IMG/VR virus record: IMGVR_UViG_3300035198_000159
Span: 1-29,486 of that record
Length of the DNA stretch: 29,486 nt
From: a virus
Direction: 5' to 3' (one strand)
Shown: positions 29,279 to 29,486 of the stretch, piece by piece
How the letters are laid out: every line of letters begins with the position of its first letter
Numbering within the stretch: the first letter of the stretch is position 1
Notes under the pieces: generated by a model
Told to the model about the DNA's origin: nothing
Database searches by the model: none
The model's input: the letters and a program-made list of their open reading frames with translations, nothing else
Program-made: the position numbers and the translations under genes

Positions 29279-29486
29279 TCATGACGGCACGGGGCCTTGG
29301 CTTCCCGGCGGTTCGCCACCGGTACTGCTTTCCTCTGATGGCATGGGGCCACTGCCGCTCGGCGGTTCGCCACCGGTACTGCTTTCCTCTGATGGCATGG
29401 GGCCACTGCCGCTCGGCGGTTCGCCACCGGTACTGCTTTCCTCTGATGGCATGGGGCCACTGCCGCTCGGCGGTTCGCCACCGGTA
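29279..29486 (-). CDS. C-terminal end of a GGEPPSGSGPMPSEESST-repeat protein
   Basis: An open frame entering from the right edge reads repeated 18-residue units, GGEPP-SGSGPMPSEESST, and ends GGEPPGSQGPVPS with stop TGA at 29279-29281. Gly/Pro/Ser/Glu-rich repeats like this often form flexible linkers or stalks. This is the frame most likely coded in the array because its last unit ends cleanly. It is in the same frame as the glycosyltransferase after it. Confidence 0.6.
   Translation of the reverse strand, partial: TGGEPPSGSGPMPSEESSTGGEPPSGSGPMPSEESSTGGEPPSGSGPMPSEESSTGGEPPGSQGPVPS
29284..29486. repeat. 54-bp tandem repeat array at right edge
   Basis: Units of 54 bp (18 codons), nearly identical, each containing GGCGGTTCGCCACCGGTACT and CATGGGGCCACTGCC, with about three full copies and a degenerate first copy. 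It runs to the window end. Confidence 0.9.

Noticed and set aside
28989-29282. Frame MKAAVVDVQLYGANT with ATGA overlap at the right-edge repeat protein
   Set aside because: It is out of frame with the glycosyltransferase domain it overlaps and shows no protein-like pattern.
29284-29486. Possible CRISPR array from repeated units
   Set aside because: Units are 54-bp tandem copies without unique spacers and code an in-frame peptide; no cas genes are nearby.

Overview
The window looks like most of one arm of a tailed bacteriophage or prophage of a Planctomycetes host. The phage assignment rests on terminase, portal, protease-capsid fusion, decoration protein, integrase and a phage-type replication and recombination set. 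The planctomycete assignment rests mainly on a TIGR03000-like domain in the product at 517-1929; it is an inference and the window contains no rRNA or host marker. Every gene I can support lies on the minus strand, so transcription runs from high to low coordinates. GC is high, with a few AT-rich intergenic patches.

Layout in transcription order. 29486-25040: a translationally coupled glycan/radical-SAM cassette (tail end of a repeat protein, GT25-type glycosyltransferase, double-domain glycosyltransferase, radical SAM enzyme, small CHC2 zinc-finger protein). Then a degenerate tRNA-Gly-like sequence and a strong rho-independent terminator (24747-24784). 24544-23639: tyrosine recombinase. 23445-19027: recombination and DNA-modification module (sigma-like/PD-(D/E)XK nuclease, AAA ATPase, DUF669 protein, Dam methylase, resolvase-like nuclease, an unknown conserved protein). 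18867-11147: metallophosphatase, HELLH protein, radical SAM protein, SF2 helicase, several small proteins, dATP/dGTP diphosphohydrolase and a primase-polymerase/ATPase. 11196-10856: probable replication origin with 11-bp iterons, an AT-rich stretch and a GC-alternating palindrome tract. 10718-2608: DUF1937 protein, small terminase-like protein, large terminase, zinc ribbon, small head protein, a tRNA-Thr, portal, protease-scaffold-capsid, decoration protein and head-completion protein. 2601-1: secreted cysteine-peptidase-like protein, a membrane protein with the planctomycete domain, and the start of an EPSTV-repeat protein.

The most unusual features are: a complete CCA-ended tRNA-Thr sitting flush between two 106-bp copies of the portal gene start; two copies of a compound intergenic element (pentamer tract plus long hairpin) whose second copy differs only by changes that keep G-U pairs in the minus-strand RNA; an iteron/AT-rich/palindrome origin next to the primase gene; a sigma-region-2-like segment fused to a recombination nuclease; and the coupled glycosyltransferase plus radical SAM cassette. 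No tail, tape-measure or recognisable lysis genes are present, and both window ends lie in tandem repeats, so the phage genome probably continues beyond this sequence.
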